From assembly GCA_019117065.1 (NCBI GenBank), contig DXAK01000005.1, forward strand, positions 1 to 33,899: DNA of 33,899 bases, read 5' to 3'. The stretch is from Candidatus Mediterraneibacter pullicola. GTDB lineage: Bacteria; Bacillota; Clostridia; Lachnospirales; Lachnospiraceae. This document shows positions 25,582 to 33,899 of this stretch, piece after piece. The notes below the pieces were generated by a model. It worked only from the letters and a program-made list of their open reading frames with translations, had not been told where the DNA came from and did not search any database. Position 1 is the first letter of the stretch; each line of letters opens with the position of its first letter. Position numbers and translations under genes: made by a program.

Positions 25582-26353
25582 TTTTCAAAAAGACAGTGAG
25601 AAAATAAGGCGGGATCATGAACATACGCTTGTGATAGAAGGACGCAACGCAGTTCTCGAGGCATTCCGCTCCGGGAGGACTATTGACAAAGTGTTTGTTC
25701 TGGATGGATGTCAGGACGGCCCTGTCCGTACGATTGTGCGCGAGGCGAAAAAACACGGCTCGATCTTAAATTTTGTTGGGAAGGAACGCCTTTCGCAGCT
25801 CACTCAGACAGGCAGGCATCAGGGCGTTATTGCCTATGCCGCAGCATATGATTATGCTGAGGTGGAAGATATGCTAAAACTGGCAGAGGAGAGAGGGGAA
25901 GATCCGTTTCTGATTCTGCTTGATGGGATCGAAGATCCCCATAATCTGGGAGCTATCATCCGCACGGCGAACATTGCGGGCGCGCACGGGGTCATTATCC
26001 CTAAGCGGCGTGCCGCGGGTTTGACAGCTACGGTGGCAAAGACGTCGGCGGGAGCGTTGAATTATACTCCGGTGGCGAAAGTGACAAATCTGGTGAAGAC
26101 GATGGACGAGCTTAAAAAAAAGGGAATCTGGTTCGTCTGTGCGGACATGGACGGCGAGCCTATGTATCAGCTGAATCTGAAAGGATCAATCGGGCTTGTT
26201 ATTGGCAATGAAGGAGAGGGAGTAAGCCGGCTTGTCAGGGAGAGTTGTGATTTTACCGCAGGGATTCCTATGAGAGGGGAGATCACATCTTTGAACGCGT
26301 CTGTAGCGTGCGGAGTGCTGGCTTATGAGATCGTGCGCCAAAGGATGCAGTAG
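25556..26353 (+). CDS. rlmB: 23S rRNA (guanosine-2'-O-)-methyltransferase, TrmH/SpoU family
   Basis: 265 residues: an N-terminal substrate-binding domain (IEGRNAVLEAFRSGRTIDKVF) and a C-terminal SPOUT knot (LDGIEDPHNLGAIIRTA; IVIGNEGEGVSRLV-like motif 2 GLVIGNEGEGVSRLV; motif 3 ITSLNASVACGVLAYE). SAM-dependent 2'-O-methylation of the large-subunit rRNA is the established role of RlmB. Starts inside mrnC (26-base overlap), with GGAGGAAAGGG before ATG 25556. Equivalent to B. subtilis YacO. The gene between it and sigH in Bacillus (yacP/rae1) is absent. Confidence 0.93.
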   Translation: MQKMQENYNFQKDSEKIRRDHEHTLVIEGRNAVLEAFRSGRTIDKVFVLDGCQDGPVRTIVREAKKHGSILNFVGKERLSQLTQTGRHQGVIAYAAAYDYAEVEDMLKLAEERGEDPFLILLDGIEDPHNLGAIIRTANIAGAHGVIIPKRRAAGLTATVAKTSAGALNYTPVAKVTNLVKTMDELKKKGIWFVCADMDGEPMYQLNLKGSIGLVIGNEGEGVSRLVRESCDFTAGIPMRGEITSLNASVACGVLAYEIVRQRMQ

Positions 26354-26431
26354 GATTTGACGTCTGAACAGAAGAACATCTTAAACAGAATCTGTCCGGA
26401 ATGTCCGGCTTCAGTAAAAACGGAGGCGGTT

Positions 26432-27052
26432 ATGAGAAAATATGACAGGCTGGCGGATGAGCAGCTTATTGAAGAATTGAGAGCGGGAAATCGAGAGATC
26501 ATGGATTATATTATGGTGAAATACAAATCCATGGTCCGAAGAAAAGCGCGCGCAATGTACCTTTTGGGAGGAGAGAACGAGGATCTGATCCAAGAGGGTA
26601 TGATTGGCCTGATCAAGGCGGTGAGGGATTATGATAAATCGCAGGGCGCTTCCTTTGCAAGTTTCGCGGAGTTGTGTGTGTCCCGGCAGATGTACAGTGC
26701 GATTGAGACGTCTAAACGAAAAAAACACCTGCCTTTAAATACGTATATATCTTTATATGAAGAGAGCGAAGTGGAAAGGGACGGGAGAACAATGCCTTTG
26801 ATCGATATGATCGAACCGGTTCAGGAGACCGATCCTGAGGCGCTGTATTTCGGGAAAGAATATACGGAAGCTTTTGTAGAACAGCTCAAAGATAATTTGA
26901 GCTCTCTGGAGAACCATGTGCTGTATCTTCACCTTATGGGAACAGATTATAAAAAAATCGCCGAGTTGCTGGATAAAAGTCCGAAGTCCATCGATAATGC
27001 TCTTCAGAGAATCAGGAACAAGGCGGAGAAGATGTTGGGAAGAGACAGATAA
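26432..27052 (+). CDS. sigH: RNA polymerase sporulation/stationary sigma factor, SigH type
   Basis: About 206 residues from ATG 26432, which has GGAGG 5 bases upstream; the frame can be extended to TTG 26357, but without a ribosome site. Region 2: MRKYDRLADEQLIEELRAGN, GENEDLIQEGMIGLIKAVRDY (core-binding and -10 region) and FASFAELCVSRQM. Region 4: NHVLYLHLMGTDYKKIAEL, LDKSPKSIDNALQRIRNKAE. The sequence follows B. subtilis SigH (spo0H) closely in pattern and position (cysE-cysS-mrnC-rlmB-sigH). It is the early sporulation sigma; the near-perfect sigma-H promoter before dnaG in this window is one possible target. Confidence 0.92.
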   Translation: MRKYDRLADEQLIEELRAGNREIMDYIMVKYKSMVRRKARAMYLLGGENEDLIQEGMIGLIKAVRDYDKSQGASFASFAELCVSRQMYSAIETSKRKKHLPLNTYISLYEESEVERDGRTMPLIDMIEPVQETDPEALYFGKEYTEAFVEQLKDNLSSLENHVLYLHLMGTDYKKIAELLDKSPKSIDNALQRIRNKAEKMLGRDR

Positions 27053-27072
27053 GAAAGACAGGAGGATACAGG

Positions 27073-27933
27073 ATGAAGAAAAAATATTATGGTATTGCAT
27101 TTCTTGCATTTATAGCGTTGCTGGTATTGATGTATGGGGGTTCGCTTCTTGTTTCATTGGGGGCGTTCATAGGAGGAGTAATACTTGCAGGGGAGAGGGG
27201 GATGGAGCTAATATACAATCTCCTGATTGATAATCCGAACTTTTTCAGTATTCTTGTCTATGCGATCCCCATGGCGCTGATCCTGCCGTGGTATTATCTC
27301 GCATTTGTTGAAAAACGCGGCGTTGCGCAGACTCTTCGCGCACATACAAGGCGGCTTACCCCGGTTTGTTTCCTGTGGGTTGTGCTGCTTACGCTTGCGG
27401 CGCAGCATGCCACGTCACTGATCATGGCTGCCATTGACTTTTTGGCGCCTTCAGTGATGAATGATTATGTGGAACTTGTGGAGTCTTCAGGGATGTCAAA
27501 TTATTCGGTGCTGTGGGTTATTTCCACGCTGATCCTCCCACCGCTTTTGGAGGAAGTAGTATTCCGTGGTCTGATATTACAGTATCTTGGAAAAGCGGGA
27601 ACAAGATTTTTTGTGGCAAATCTGATACAGGCGGTATTCTTTGGAGTTTACCATATGAATCTTACTCAGGGAATCTATGCGTTTTTCCTCGGGCTGCTGC
27701 TGGGATATCTGGCATACAGATATGATAGTATCCTTGTGCCCATGGTTATGCACTTTTTCTATAACCTGTTTGGCACTGTACTGGTAGATCTTGAGACAAA
27801 ATTTTTGCCGGAGTTTGTTCAGGGGATTCTCGTTCTCGTAAGCGTTCCCCTTCTGGCAGTCATACTGACAGCGATTCATTTCCGATTCGGAGAGAAAAAA
27901 ACGGTAGTTAGGGGAGGAGAGCATACGGCATGA
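27073..27933 (+). CDS. CPBP-family intramembrane metalloprotease
   Basis: 286 residues with about 7-8 membrane helices. The CPBP (Rce1-like, ABI) active site is complete: LLEEVVFRG (EExxxR), FGVYHMN (FxxxH) and [11 protein letters not shown] (HxxxN). The catalytic Glu pair and His residues are all present, so it is likely an active intramembrane protease or a prenyl-protein-type scaffold. Substrate unknown; such proteins often act in bacteriocin immunity or stress. AGGAGGATACAGG before the ATG. It follows sigH by 20 bases and overlaps dtd by 4 bases, so it may be in the cys-sigH transcript. Confidence 0.88.
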   Translation: MKKKYYGIAFLAFIALLVLMYGGSLLVSLGAFIGGVILAGERGMELIYNLLIDNPNFFSILVYAIPMALILPWYYLAFVEKRGVAQTLRAHTRRLTPVCFLWVVLLTLAAQHATSLIMAAIDFLAPSVMNDYVELVESSGMSNYSVLWVISTLILPPLLEEVVFRGLILQYLGKAGTRFFVANLIQAVFFGVYHMNLTQGIYAFFLGLLLGYLAYRYDSILVPMVMHFFYNLFGTVLVDLETKFLPEFVQGILVLVSVPLLAVILTAIHFRFGEKKTVVRGGEHTA

Positions 27934-28376
27934 GATTCGTCATACAGAGGGTGACAGAAGCGTCCGTCCGTGTGGACGGCAATGTAATTGGACAGATAGA
28001 AAAGGGATTTCTCGTATTGATCGGGGTATCAGATAGTGACACAGAGGCGGTTGCGGACAAAATGATTAAGAAAATGATAGGACTTCGTATCTTCGAGGAT
28101 GCGGATGGGAAAACGAACCTGTCACTTTCCGATGTCGGAGGAAGCTTGCTTCTTGTGTCCCAGTTTACGCTGTACGCAAACTGCAAAAAAGGAAACCGCC
28201 CGAGTTTTATCGAGGCGGGCGCGCCAGATAAAGCAAATACTCTCTATGAATATGTAATAGGGGAATGCAAAAAGTCTGTGCCAAACGTGCAGACAGGTGA
28301 GTTTGGGGCGGAGATGGCAGTCAGTCTTGTCAATGACGGGCCGTTTACGATTCTGTTGGACTCTGGGACATTATAG
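27930..28376 (+). CDS. dtd: D-aminoacyl-tRNA deacylase
   Basis: 148 residues, the DTD family that removes D-amino acids from mischarged tRNAs. Signatures: [34 protein letters not shown] (the active-site Gln/Thr stretch) and [11 protein letters not shown] (the cross-subunit GxPxT-type loop; here NDGPFTI). Length matches the family (~147). The ATG overlaps the protease gene as ATGA. Confidence 0.95.
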   Translation: MRFVIQRVTEASVRVDGNVIGQIEKGFLVLIGVSDSDTEAVADKMIKKMIGLRIFEDADGKTNLSLSDVGGSLLLVSQFTLYANCKKGNRPSFIEAGAPDKANTLYEYVIGECKKSVPNVQTGEFGAEMAVSLVNDGPFTILLDSGTL

Positions 28377-28380
28377 GGCA

Positions 28381-29137
28381 GACTGATTATCTGATTGAGA
28401 GTGCTTGATCATATCCCCAAGCTGGTAAATTTTGTGAATCCGTTACAGGGCAAGTTATATCTTTCATGGTTTGCAGAGGAAAGTTTTTAATCATCAACCT
28501 GAAAAATGAAAACAGAATCATTCTACATTTGAGAATGACAGGCTGTTTGTTGGTCACTCCATCTGCTTAGCCGATAGAAAAGCACATCCACATCATTATG
28601 CGATTAAGCAATGGAATGGAACTGCGTTTTTCTGATATCCGCCGATTCGGCCGCTTTTGGCTGATATCAAACGACGAGGAAGACGTATACAGTGGAATTG
28701 GTAAGTTAGAGGTAGAACCGCTCTCTTTCGAATGTAACGCCAAATATCTACAAAGCCGATTAGGGAAACGGAAAAGAACGATCAAGGAGTGTCTGCTCGA
28801 TCAAAGTGTTATTGCAGGGATTGGCAATATCTATTCTGATGAAATTCTGTTTCGCGCGAAGGTACATCCGTCTGCTCCTGCAAATAGTCTGACAGGTGAA
28901 GAGTGGGAGCGCTTTTCAGCGGAGCTTCCAAAATGCTTATGTTATTTCATTGAGAAAAACAGAATTGGGCTGGAGGATTATTTGAAAACAAAGGGGCAGG
29001 ATTACCGCAAAACACCATTTTTGAGTGTGTACGGTCATGACGGTGAGCCTTGTCCAAACTGTGGCGCAACGCTCATACGGACTGTTATCGGCGGCAGGAG
29101 CAGCGTATATTGCCCCAAATGTCAGGAGAGAATATAA
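28381..29137 (+). pseudogene. mutM: Formamidopyrimidine-DNA glycosylase (mutM), decayed
   Basis: Reads as an Fpg/MutM protein lacking the N-terminus with the catalytic Pro2/Glu3. The visible homology starts near 28440 (VTGQV, then RGKFLIINLKNE and IILHLRMTG), is stopped by TAG at 28568-28570, and continues in the same frame (HIHIIMRLSNGMELRFSDIRRFG) to the stop at 29137. The helix-two-turn-helix (SVIAGIGNIYSDEILFRAKVHP) and the zinc finger (CPNCG ... YCPKC) are intact. The open part from ATG 28598 alone would encode the DNA-binding half without the enzyme's catalytic residues. No ribosome site. The frame is disturbed upstream of 28440. Base-excision repair of oxidised purines is the function of intact relatives. 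Confidence 0.8.
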
Positions 29138-29243
29138 GGCTTTAATACAGGAAGAAATCTCCCCCTATATCACTTAAATAATATTCCGATGACCTGACCG
29201 TATTTCATACATAGCACTTTGTTAGGGAAAAGGTAGTTGAACA

Positions 29244-29289
29244 AAAAAAAGAGCCGATAATTCGCAGCTGTCAGCACGAATTATCGGCT
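29244..29289 (-). terminator. Terminator of the tRNA-Thr transcript
   Basis: AGCCGATAATTCG (29252-29264) and CGAATTATCGGCT (29277-29289) form a 13-bp perfect stem; on the minus strand a T-run (TTTTTTTT) follows. It lies 20 bases after tRNA-Thr. On the plus strand the tail is weak. Confidence 0.88.
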
Positions 29290-29309
29290 TTCTAAATGAA
29301 AATATAAAA

Positions 29310-29382
29310 AGCTGTCTAGGGGACTTGAACCCCCGACCTCCGCCTTACCAAGGCGACGCGCTACCGACTGCGCCAAGACAGC
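29310..29382 (-). tRNA. tRNA-Thr (GGT)
   Basis: Minus strand: acceptor GCTGTCT with AGACAGC, D-arm GGCGCAGTCGGTAGCGC, anticodon loop TTGGTAA (GGT, Thr) between TCGCC and GGCGG, T-arm GGTTCAAGTCC, discriminator T. CCA is not encoded. It has its own promoter and terminator. Confidence 0.95.
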
Positions 29383-29412
29383 ATACTGCGTATTGTTCCG
29401 TACGCAAAGACT

Positions 29413-29442
29413 AATATACACCAGCGGGGACAAAATTGTCAA
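29413..29442 (-). promoter_or_regulatory. Promoter of tRNA-Thr
   Basis: On the minus strand TTGACA (29437-29442), an 18-bp spacer and TATATT (29413-29418), about 30 bases before tRNA-Thr. Same spacing as in the tRNA-Val/Met promoter. Confidence 0.78.
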
Positions 29443-29547
29443 GAAAAAAATGCAATGATTCCGGGCATTTCCCATCGCTATCGGACAGTTGTGCTATACT
29501 ATGGGAAAACGGTGGTGTTCTTCGGTCCGGTCGAGAAAGGAAAAGAT

Positions 29548-29916
29548 ATGAAGATTGGGAAAAAGGAACTAGAAAATCTGCGCAATGAGCTGGAAGAACT
29601 GCTGGATTTTATTAAAGGTATGGAACAAGGCGAGCTTCCCCATTTTTATCGGTATTTTAATACGATGAAGTTAAACATCGAGATGTTTTTTATGATCGGA
29701 TGTGACGATATCGCCGATCTGTTTCCTGTGCTCGAGAGAGACTGGAAAGCGTCTCATATGATGTTTATCGGTGTTCAGGACTACGATCCGAGGGAGGGGC
29801 GCCCGGACTTGGACCCCATGGTCTGCCTATATTTTGCCCGGCTTGTAGCGGAAGTGGGGAAATATTTTGAAAGAGGCAGGGCGGAGTTTGTCCGGGGCGA
29901 GGCGCTCGGTTACTGA
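29548..29916 (+). CDS. Small unknown soluble protein
   Basis: 122 residues from ATG 29548 (GAAAGG 6 bases upstream; the frame extends further without a ribosome site). No family recognised. It is mostly helical in look: a charged N-terminal helix (KKELENLRNELEELLDF), then a Phe/Met-rich part (HFYRYFNTMKLNIEMFFMIG) and an acidic middle (DYDPREGRPDLDP). There is no membrane helix or signal. It stands alone between a divergent tRNA-Thr and the end of the minus-strand NSS transporter gene, with only 7 bases between the two stops. Confidence 0.7.
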   Translation: MKIGKKELENLRNELEELLDFIKGMEQGELPHFYRYFNTMKLNIEMFFMIGCDDIADLFPVLERDWKASHMMFIGVQDYDPREGRPDLDPMVCLYFARLVAEVGKYFERGRAEFVRGEALGY

Positions 29917-29923
29917 ACAATGT

Positions 29924-31396
29924 TTATCTGCTTCTCTGTTTTCCTCTCCGGCTTACTCCGAAGACCAAGAGCAGGAAGGCGAACGCGATGATCATCCAAA
30001 CAGTGAATACCACTGGGTTCTGTGTGCTGAATTTATCATAGTAGCCTTTCAGGTAGATGATGACTACAATCCAAGGTAATATGTATGTCATATAACCCCG
30101 TATAGCCGCGTGCTGAGGAAATTTCAGACCGCTGCCCGAATTTGCCTCCTTGATAAAGTTATCCCATCCCCATCCGGTTTTGTATGTGCAGAACATCAGA
30201 TAGATGACAGAGCCAAGAGGCAAGATGTTGTTGGATACGAGGAAATCCTCGAGATCCATGATGTTGGAACCGGAGCCAAGGGGCTGTATTCCCGCGAGGA
30301 CGTTGAAGCCCAAGATACAGGGGATACTAAGGACGATAATGAGAAGAATGTTTATCCCAACTGATTTCCTGCGGCTGAATCCAAAGAGATCCATCCAGAA
30401 GGAGACAATATTTTCAAATACTCCTACAATGGTCGAGAGAGCGGCGAAGAACAGGAAGAGGAAGAAAAAGGCTCCCCATAACCGTCCTCCGGGCATTTGC
30501 GTGAAGATATTGGGCAGTGTGATAAACACAAGCCCCGGACCTGCCTCCGGTTCTACGTTGAAGGCAAAGCACGCGGGAAATACGATCAGACCTGCGGTCA
30601 GAGCCACGAAAGTATCCAAGAGAACTATGCTTAAGGATTCCCCAGTGAGAGAGCGGGATTTATCCAGATAGCTTCCGAAGATAGCCATGCCTCCCATACC
30701 GATACTCAGGGTAAAGAACGCTTGGCTCATGGCGCCGAACACGACGTTTCCGATCCCATTTTCCAAGAGACGGTTAAAGTTTGGTATCAGATAGAAACGT
30801 AAACCTTCCGCTCCGCCGGAAAGGGTTACCGAGCGTACGGCGAGCACGACCATGATGGCAAGAAGGCAGAGCATCGTCGTTTTCATGGATTTTTCAACGC
30901 CCTTCTGAAGCCCAATGCTGCATATCCCAAAAGAAATCAGAATCACAAGTACCGTCCAGAATGTAAGAACGCTGGGAGAGAGCAGCATGGAACTGTATTT
31001 TTCCGCCACCTGCGCGGATGTGATGCCTGTAAATTCTCCTTTTGCCATACGGAAACAGTAGTAGAGCATCCAGCCGCCTACCATGGAGTAGAACATGACC
31101 AGCAGATAATTGCCCACGATGGCAAACCAGCGGGTAAAGTGCCATCTGGAACCTTCCGGTTCAAGGACGTTATAGGATGTGGCGATACTTTTCTGGCTGG
31201 CGCGCCCAACGCTGAACTCGCATACGATGATGGGCAGCCCCAATATGATCAGAAACAGAAGATAGATTAGAATGAATGCCGCGCCTCCGTACTGACCAGC
31301 CATGTATGGAAACTTCCACACATTCCCAAGCCCGATGGCGCATCCTGCGGATACTAGGATGAACCCGAGACGGGAACCAAATTTTTCTCTTTTCAT
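29924..31396 (-). CDS. Sodium-dependent transporter of the NSS (SNF) family
   Basis: A 490-residue membrane transporter with about 11-12 helices, LeuT fold. The signature at the start of helix 1 is GCAIGLGNVWKFPYMAGQYGG (in part: GLGNVWKFPY), the unwound Na+ and substrate region; the second half has FSTIVGVFENIVSF-type helix 8 (AALSTIVGVFENIVS) with the Ser/Thr of the sodium site. It probably imports an amino acid with Na+; bacterial relatives (LeuT, MhsT, TnaT) take up hydrophobic amino acids. The exact substrate is not readable. Ribosome site AAAGGATA. It is divergent from glnS and convergent with a small unknown gene. Confidence 0.92.
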   Translation of the reverse strand: MKREKFGSRLGFILVSAGCAIGLGNVWKFPYMAGQYGGAAFILIYLLFLIILGLPIIVCEFSVGRASQKSIATSYNVLEPEGSRWHFTRWFAIVGNYLLVMFYSMVGGWMLYYCFRMAKGEFTGITSAQVAEKYSSMLLSPSVLTFWTVLVILISFGICSIGLQKGVEKSMKTTMLCLLAIMVVLAVRSVTLSGGAEGLRFYLIPNFNRLLENGIGNVVFGAMSQAFFTLSIGMGGMAIFGSYLDKSRSLTGESLSIVLLDTFVALTAGLIVFPACFAFNVEPEAGPGLVFITLPNIFTQMPGGRLWGAFFFLFLFFAALSTIVGVFENIVSFWMDLFGFSRRKSVGINILLIIVLSIPCILGFNVLAGIQPLGSGSNIMDLEDFLVSNNILPLGSVIYLMFCTYKTGWGWDNFIKEANSGSGLKFPQHAAIRGYMTYILPWIVVIIYLKGYYDKFSTQNPVVFTVWMIIAFAFLLLVFGVSRRGKQRSR

Positions 31397-31612
31397 TATA
31401 GTTCAAATATCCTTTCTTGGTTATTGGTTTATCACTGTAAAGCATTAGTGAAATTCTTTGCAAGTATATCATACCAAGCCGGAAAAGGGAAGATCAAAAT
31501 ATAGTAACTGGAATGGGAAAGTAGAATACTTGCGCCTTCGTACTTGTGATTGCCCTTGTTTTATGATAAGATAATCAGCATGAAGTTTTGCGTTATATTA
31601 GAGGAGGAGACA

Positions 31613-33280
31613 ATGGAAAACGAAGTTGTTTCAAAAAATTTTATAGAACAGGAGATCGACAAAGATCTTGCCGAGGGGGTCTATGATCATGTCTGTACCC
31701 GTTTCCCGCCTGAGCCCAACGGCTATCTTCATATAGGACATGCCAAGGCAATCCTTTTAAACTATGGGCTTTCCCAGAAGTATGGCGGCACGTTCCATAT
31801 GAGATTTGACGATACGAATCCTACGAAAGAGAAAATGGAGTTCGTAGATTCAATTAAAGAAGATATTCAGTGGCTGGGTGCAGACTGGGGCGATCATTTG
31901 TATTTTGCCTCAGACTATTTTGATCAGATGTATGAGTGCGCGGTGAAGCTTATCAGGAAGAGCAAGGCATATGTGTGCGACCTAACTCCGGAGCAGATCA
32001 GAGAGTACCGTGGTACATTGACGGAGCCGGGAAAAGAAAGCCCGTACAGAGAACGTTCTGTGGAGGAGAACCTGAAACTTTTTGAAGAGATGAAGGAAGG
32101 AAAATACAGGGACGGCGAGAGGGTGCTGCGCGCAAAGATCGATATGGCTTCTCCGAATATCAATATGAGAGACCCGGTTATTTATCGTGTGGCACATATG
32201 ACGCATCACAATACGGGCGATAAGTGGTGCATCTACCCTATGTATGATTTTGCGCATCCGATTGAGGACGCCATCGAGGGAATCACTCACTCTATCTGTA
32301 CATTGGAGTTCGAGGATCACAGACCGCTTTATGACTGGGTGGTACGGGAGTGTGAGTTTGAGAATCCTCCAAGGCAGATTGAGTTTGCCAAGCTGTATCT
32401 GACGAATGTGGTGACAGGAAAGCGTTATATTAAAAAATTAGTAGAGGACGGTATCGTGGATGGATGGGATGATCCCCGGCTTGTATCCATTGCTGCGTTA
32501 AGACGCCGTGGATTTACTCCAGAGTCCATCAAAATGTTCATCGACATGTGCGGCGTGTCCAAAGCCCAGAGCTCTGTGGATTACGCGATGCTCGAGTACT
32601 GTATCCGCGAGGATCTGAAGATGAAGAAGCCGCGTATGATGGCAGTGCTCGATCCGATCAAGCTGGTGATCGACAACTATCCGGAAGGTCAGACGGAATA
32701 TCTGGATGTGGCGAACAATCTAGAGAACGAGGAACTGGGTTCGAGGAAAGTGCCGTTTGGACGGGAATTATATATTGAGAGAGAGGACTTTATGGAAGAA
32801 CCGCCGAAGAAATATTTTCGCCTTTTTCCGGGGAATGAAGTCCGCCTGATGCATGCATATTTTGTGAAATGCGAAAGTTTTGTAAAGGATGAAAACGGAA
32901 ATGTGATAGAAGTACACTGTACTTATGATCCGGAGACAAAGGCGGGAAGCGGTTTTACGGGCAGAAAGGTGAAAGGGACGATTCACTGGGTTCCAGCGTC
33001 CCACGCTCAGAAGGCGGAAGTGAGACTGTATGAAAATCTGGTGGATGAGGAGAAGGGAGTCTATAACAAAGAGGACGGATCTTTGAATCTGAATCCCAAC
33101 TCTCTGACAGTGATCAGGGAAGCTTACGTTGAACCAAGTTTTGAAGGTGCAAAGGCATATGACAGCTTCCAGTTTGTAAGAAACGGATATTTCTGTATCG
33201 ACGCCCATGATTCAGCTCCAGACCATCTGGTGTTCAACAGAATCGTGCCGTTAAAGAGCTCATTTAAGCTGCCAAAATAA
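31613..33280 (+). CDS. glnS: Glutaminyl-tRNA synthetase
   Basis: 555 residues from ATG 31613 (GAGGAGGAGACA; the frame runs 21 codons further up without a ribosome site). Class I synthetase that charges tRNA-Gln. [19 protein letters not shown] carries [24 protein letters not shown] is the GlnRS core; the C-terminal ~200 residues are the beta-barrel anticodon domains. The KMSKS counterpart reads [11 protein letters not shown], where E. coli has VMSKRKL. This protein, with [10 protein letters not shown] and RQIEFAKL, is of the GlnRS rather than the bacterial GluRS type. Divergent from the NSS gene, followed by a strong terminator. Confidence 0.95.
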   Translation: MENEVVSKNFIEQEIDKDLAEGVYDHVCTRFPPEPNGYLHIGHAKAILLNYGLSQKYGGTFHMRFDDTNPTKEKMEFVDSIKEDIQWLGADWGDHLYFASDYFDQMYECAVKLIRKSKAYVCDLTPEQIREYRGTLTEPGKESPYRERSVEENLKLFEEMKEGKYRDGERVLRAKIDMASPNINMRDPVIYRVAHMTHHNTGDKWCIYPMYDFAHPIEDAIEGITHSICTLEFEDHRPLYDWVVRECEFENPPRQIEFAKLYLTNVVTGKRYIKKLVEDGIVDGWDDPRLVSIAALRRRGFTPESIKMFIDMCGVSKAQSSVDYAMLEYCIREDLKMKKPRMMAVLDPIKLVIDNYPEGQTEYLDVANNLENEELGSRKVPFGRELYIEREDFMEEPPKKYFRLFPGNEVRLMHAYFVKCESFVKDENGNVIEVHCTYDPETKAGSGFTGRKVKGTIHWVPASHAQKAEVRLYENLVDEEKGVYNKEDGSLNLNPNSLTVIREAYVEPSFEGAKAYDSFQFVRNGYFCIDAHDSAPDHLVFNRIVPLKSSFKLPK

Positions 33281-33293
33281 ATAACAAAGCGAG

Positions 33294-33326
33294 ACTGCCG
33301 TACCGGCTGATGGGCGGCAGTTTTTT
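33294..33326 (+). terminator. Terminator of glnS
   Basis: ACTGCCG (33294-33300) and CGGCAGT (33315-33321), 7-bp stem, followed by TTTTTT. It lies 13 bases after the glnS stop. Confidence 0.9.
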
Positions 33327-33600
33327 GTACAGCGAAAGCAGCCGGGCTCCTGCCGGAAGTGTAAAGAGTTTTTGCATCGAAAAATCAAGCCGAAACCTGA
33401 TTATCCCTTGAAAACACTGTATCCACGGGCATTTCAGACGGGGCTAAACCGCCTCATTTACTACGATTTTACTACTGTTGAGTGAGCCTTGACACGCTGA
33501 AAGACCACGAAATGCCGAGATATGGGTACAGAGCCTGTCAATCGGGGCCTGCTCCCCTTGACCATACAACTGAATACAGACCGGCCATCTGCCGGGGCAA
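33327..33600. other. Region without a recognisable gene
   Basis: No open frame here looks coding on either strand: the candidates on both strands are low-complexity shadows with no ribosome site and unusual composition. The stretch reads from about 33370 through CATTTACTACGATTTTACTACTG (described by position 33457-33480, a TTTACTACGATTT-like repeat). I see no promoter or RNA. It may be the edge of an inserted element. Confidence 0.4.
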
Positions 33601-33634
33601 CGCCATAGGTAACACAAACCTGTGGCGTTTTTTT
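33601..33634 (+). terminator. Hairpin with T-run
   Basis: CGCCATAGGT (33601-33610) pairs with ACCTGTGGCG (33618-33627) with one G-U, followed by TTTTTTT. No gene ends directly upstream, so it may terminate a transcript of the region or a remnant of one. Confidence 0.7.
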
Positions 33635-33662
33635 ATGCCCTGCCGGGGGCACCCAAAACTGT

Positions 33663-33899
33663 ATGAAAACGAGTGGAAAATCCCCTGATTTTTCGTCTGT
33701 GGGCGGCGCAAACGAAGCCGTCCATATCCTTTCCCTCATGGGAGGCCAGGCGGTGATACAGGGGCGCAAAACCACCAAAACGAACACTTTTCAAAATCAA
33801 CGGAAGAGGTATCCAACATGGCGGTATCAGAGCGCCACTAATGTAAACGAAGCCCGGAAAGCCTTGTGGGACAAGACTTTCCGGGCTTTGAGTTGTAAC
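33663..33899 (+). CDS. Open frame running off the window edge, unknown
   Basis: From ATG 33663 a frame of 79 codons stays open to the last base, and would read MKTSGKSPDFSSVGGANEAV at the start. No family recognised. There is no clear ribosome site, and a strong hairpin lies inside the frame (33851-33888), which argues against a real gene. It may be a coding fragment of an element outside the window or simply an open stretch. Confidence 0.25.
   Translation, partial: MKTSGKSPDFSSVGGANEAVHILSLMGGQAVIQGRKTTKTNTFQNQRKRYPTWRYQSATNVNEARKALWDKTFRALSCN
33851..33889. terminator. Strong hairpin near the window end
   Basis: AGCCCGGAAAG pairs with CTTTCCGGGCT, and inside CTTGT pairs with ACAAG after one mismatch, giving a stem of ~16 bp with a GGG loop. 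Followed only by TT on the plus strand, so it may be a weak terminator or another hairpin element. Confidence 0.5.

Noticed and set aside
28598-29137. A 179-codon frame as a complete functional gene
   Set aside because: It is the C-terminal part of mutM, without catalytic residues or ribosome site; listed as a pseudogene instead.
33461-33787. Minus-strand frame of 108 codons near the end
   Set aside because: No ribosome site, crosses a strong terminator-like hairpin (33601-33634) and shows no domain.
1-33899. CRISPR array, insertion sequence, prophage genes or rRNA
   Set aside because: No regularly spaced repeats, transposase, integrase or phage structural genes, and no rRNA motifs were found on reading either strand.

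Overview
The window looks like chromosomal DNA of a spore-forming gut Firmicute, most likely Lachnospiraceae (order Eubacteriales). The basis is the Clostridia-type gene content and order (dgt-dnaG-rpoD-trmK-nif3, cysE-cysS-mrnC-rlmB-sigH), strong AGGAGG-like ribosome sites, a Cys T-box leader, and the glucuronide and Fe-ADH genes typical of the group. No database search was possible, so the genus is not assigned.

Left part (1-10.9 kb) is accessory and metabolic. It holds the 3' end of a ferredoxin, a frameshifted flavodoxin-lipoprotein pseudogene, a YqhD-type alcohol dehydrogenase, two small Xre-type regulators read divergently, and an AraC-type regulator. The AraC gene is divergent from a four-gene glucuronide cluster (HAD hydrolase, NagZ-like GH3, GPH-family symporter, beta-glucuronidase). 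That cluster ends in a remnant of a mannonate dehydratase gene. The probable job of the cluster is uptake and cleavage of glucuronides, with the AraC protein as local regulator.

Middle part (10.9-19.8 kb) is housekeeping. A polyphosphate:AMP phosphotransferase-like PPK2 tandem protein overlaps dgt. Then come dnaG and rpoD (with a very good sigma-H promoter match in front of dnaG), an unusual highly structured intergenic element, and trmK, nif3-like and a uridine-kinase-like gene. A tRNA-Val/tRNA-Met pair is read on the minus strand and shares a bidirectional terminator with the kinase gene.

Right part (20-33.9 kb) holds a membrane protein with an acidic tail, ispF (with an odd Cys-rich tail) and an Eis-like GNAT gene in one coupled operon. 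A T-box-controlled cysE-cysS-mrnC-rlmB-sigH operon follows, probably continuing into a CPBP protease and dtd. Next are a decayed mutM, tRNA-Thr, a small unknown protein, an NSS transporter on the minus strand and glnS. The last ~600 bases hold no recognisable gene but carry three strong hairpins and an open frame running off the edge, perhaps the border of a mobile element.

Three decayed genes (flavodoxin, uxuA, mutM) stand among intact neighbours. I did not find a clearly new defence or mobile system. The most noteworthy items are the rpoD-trmK structured element, the sigma-H promoter of dnaG-rpoD in the same window as sigH, the 25-bp perfect palindrome over the PPK2 promoter, and the tRNA leader hairpin.
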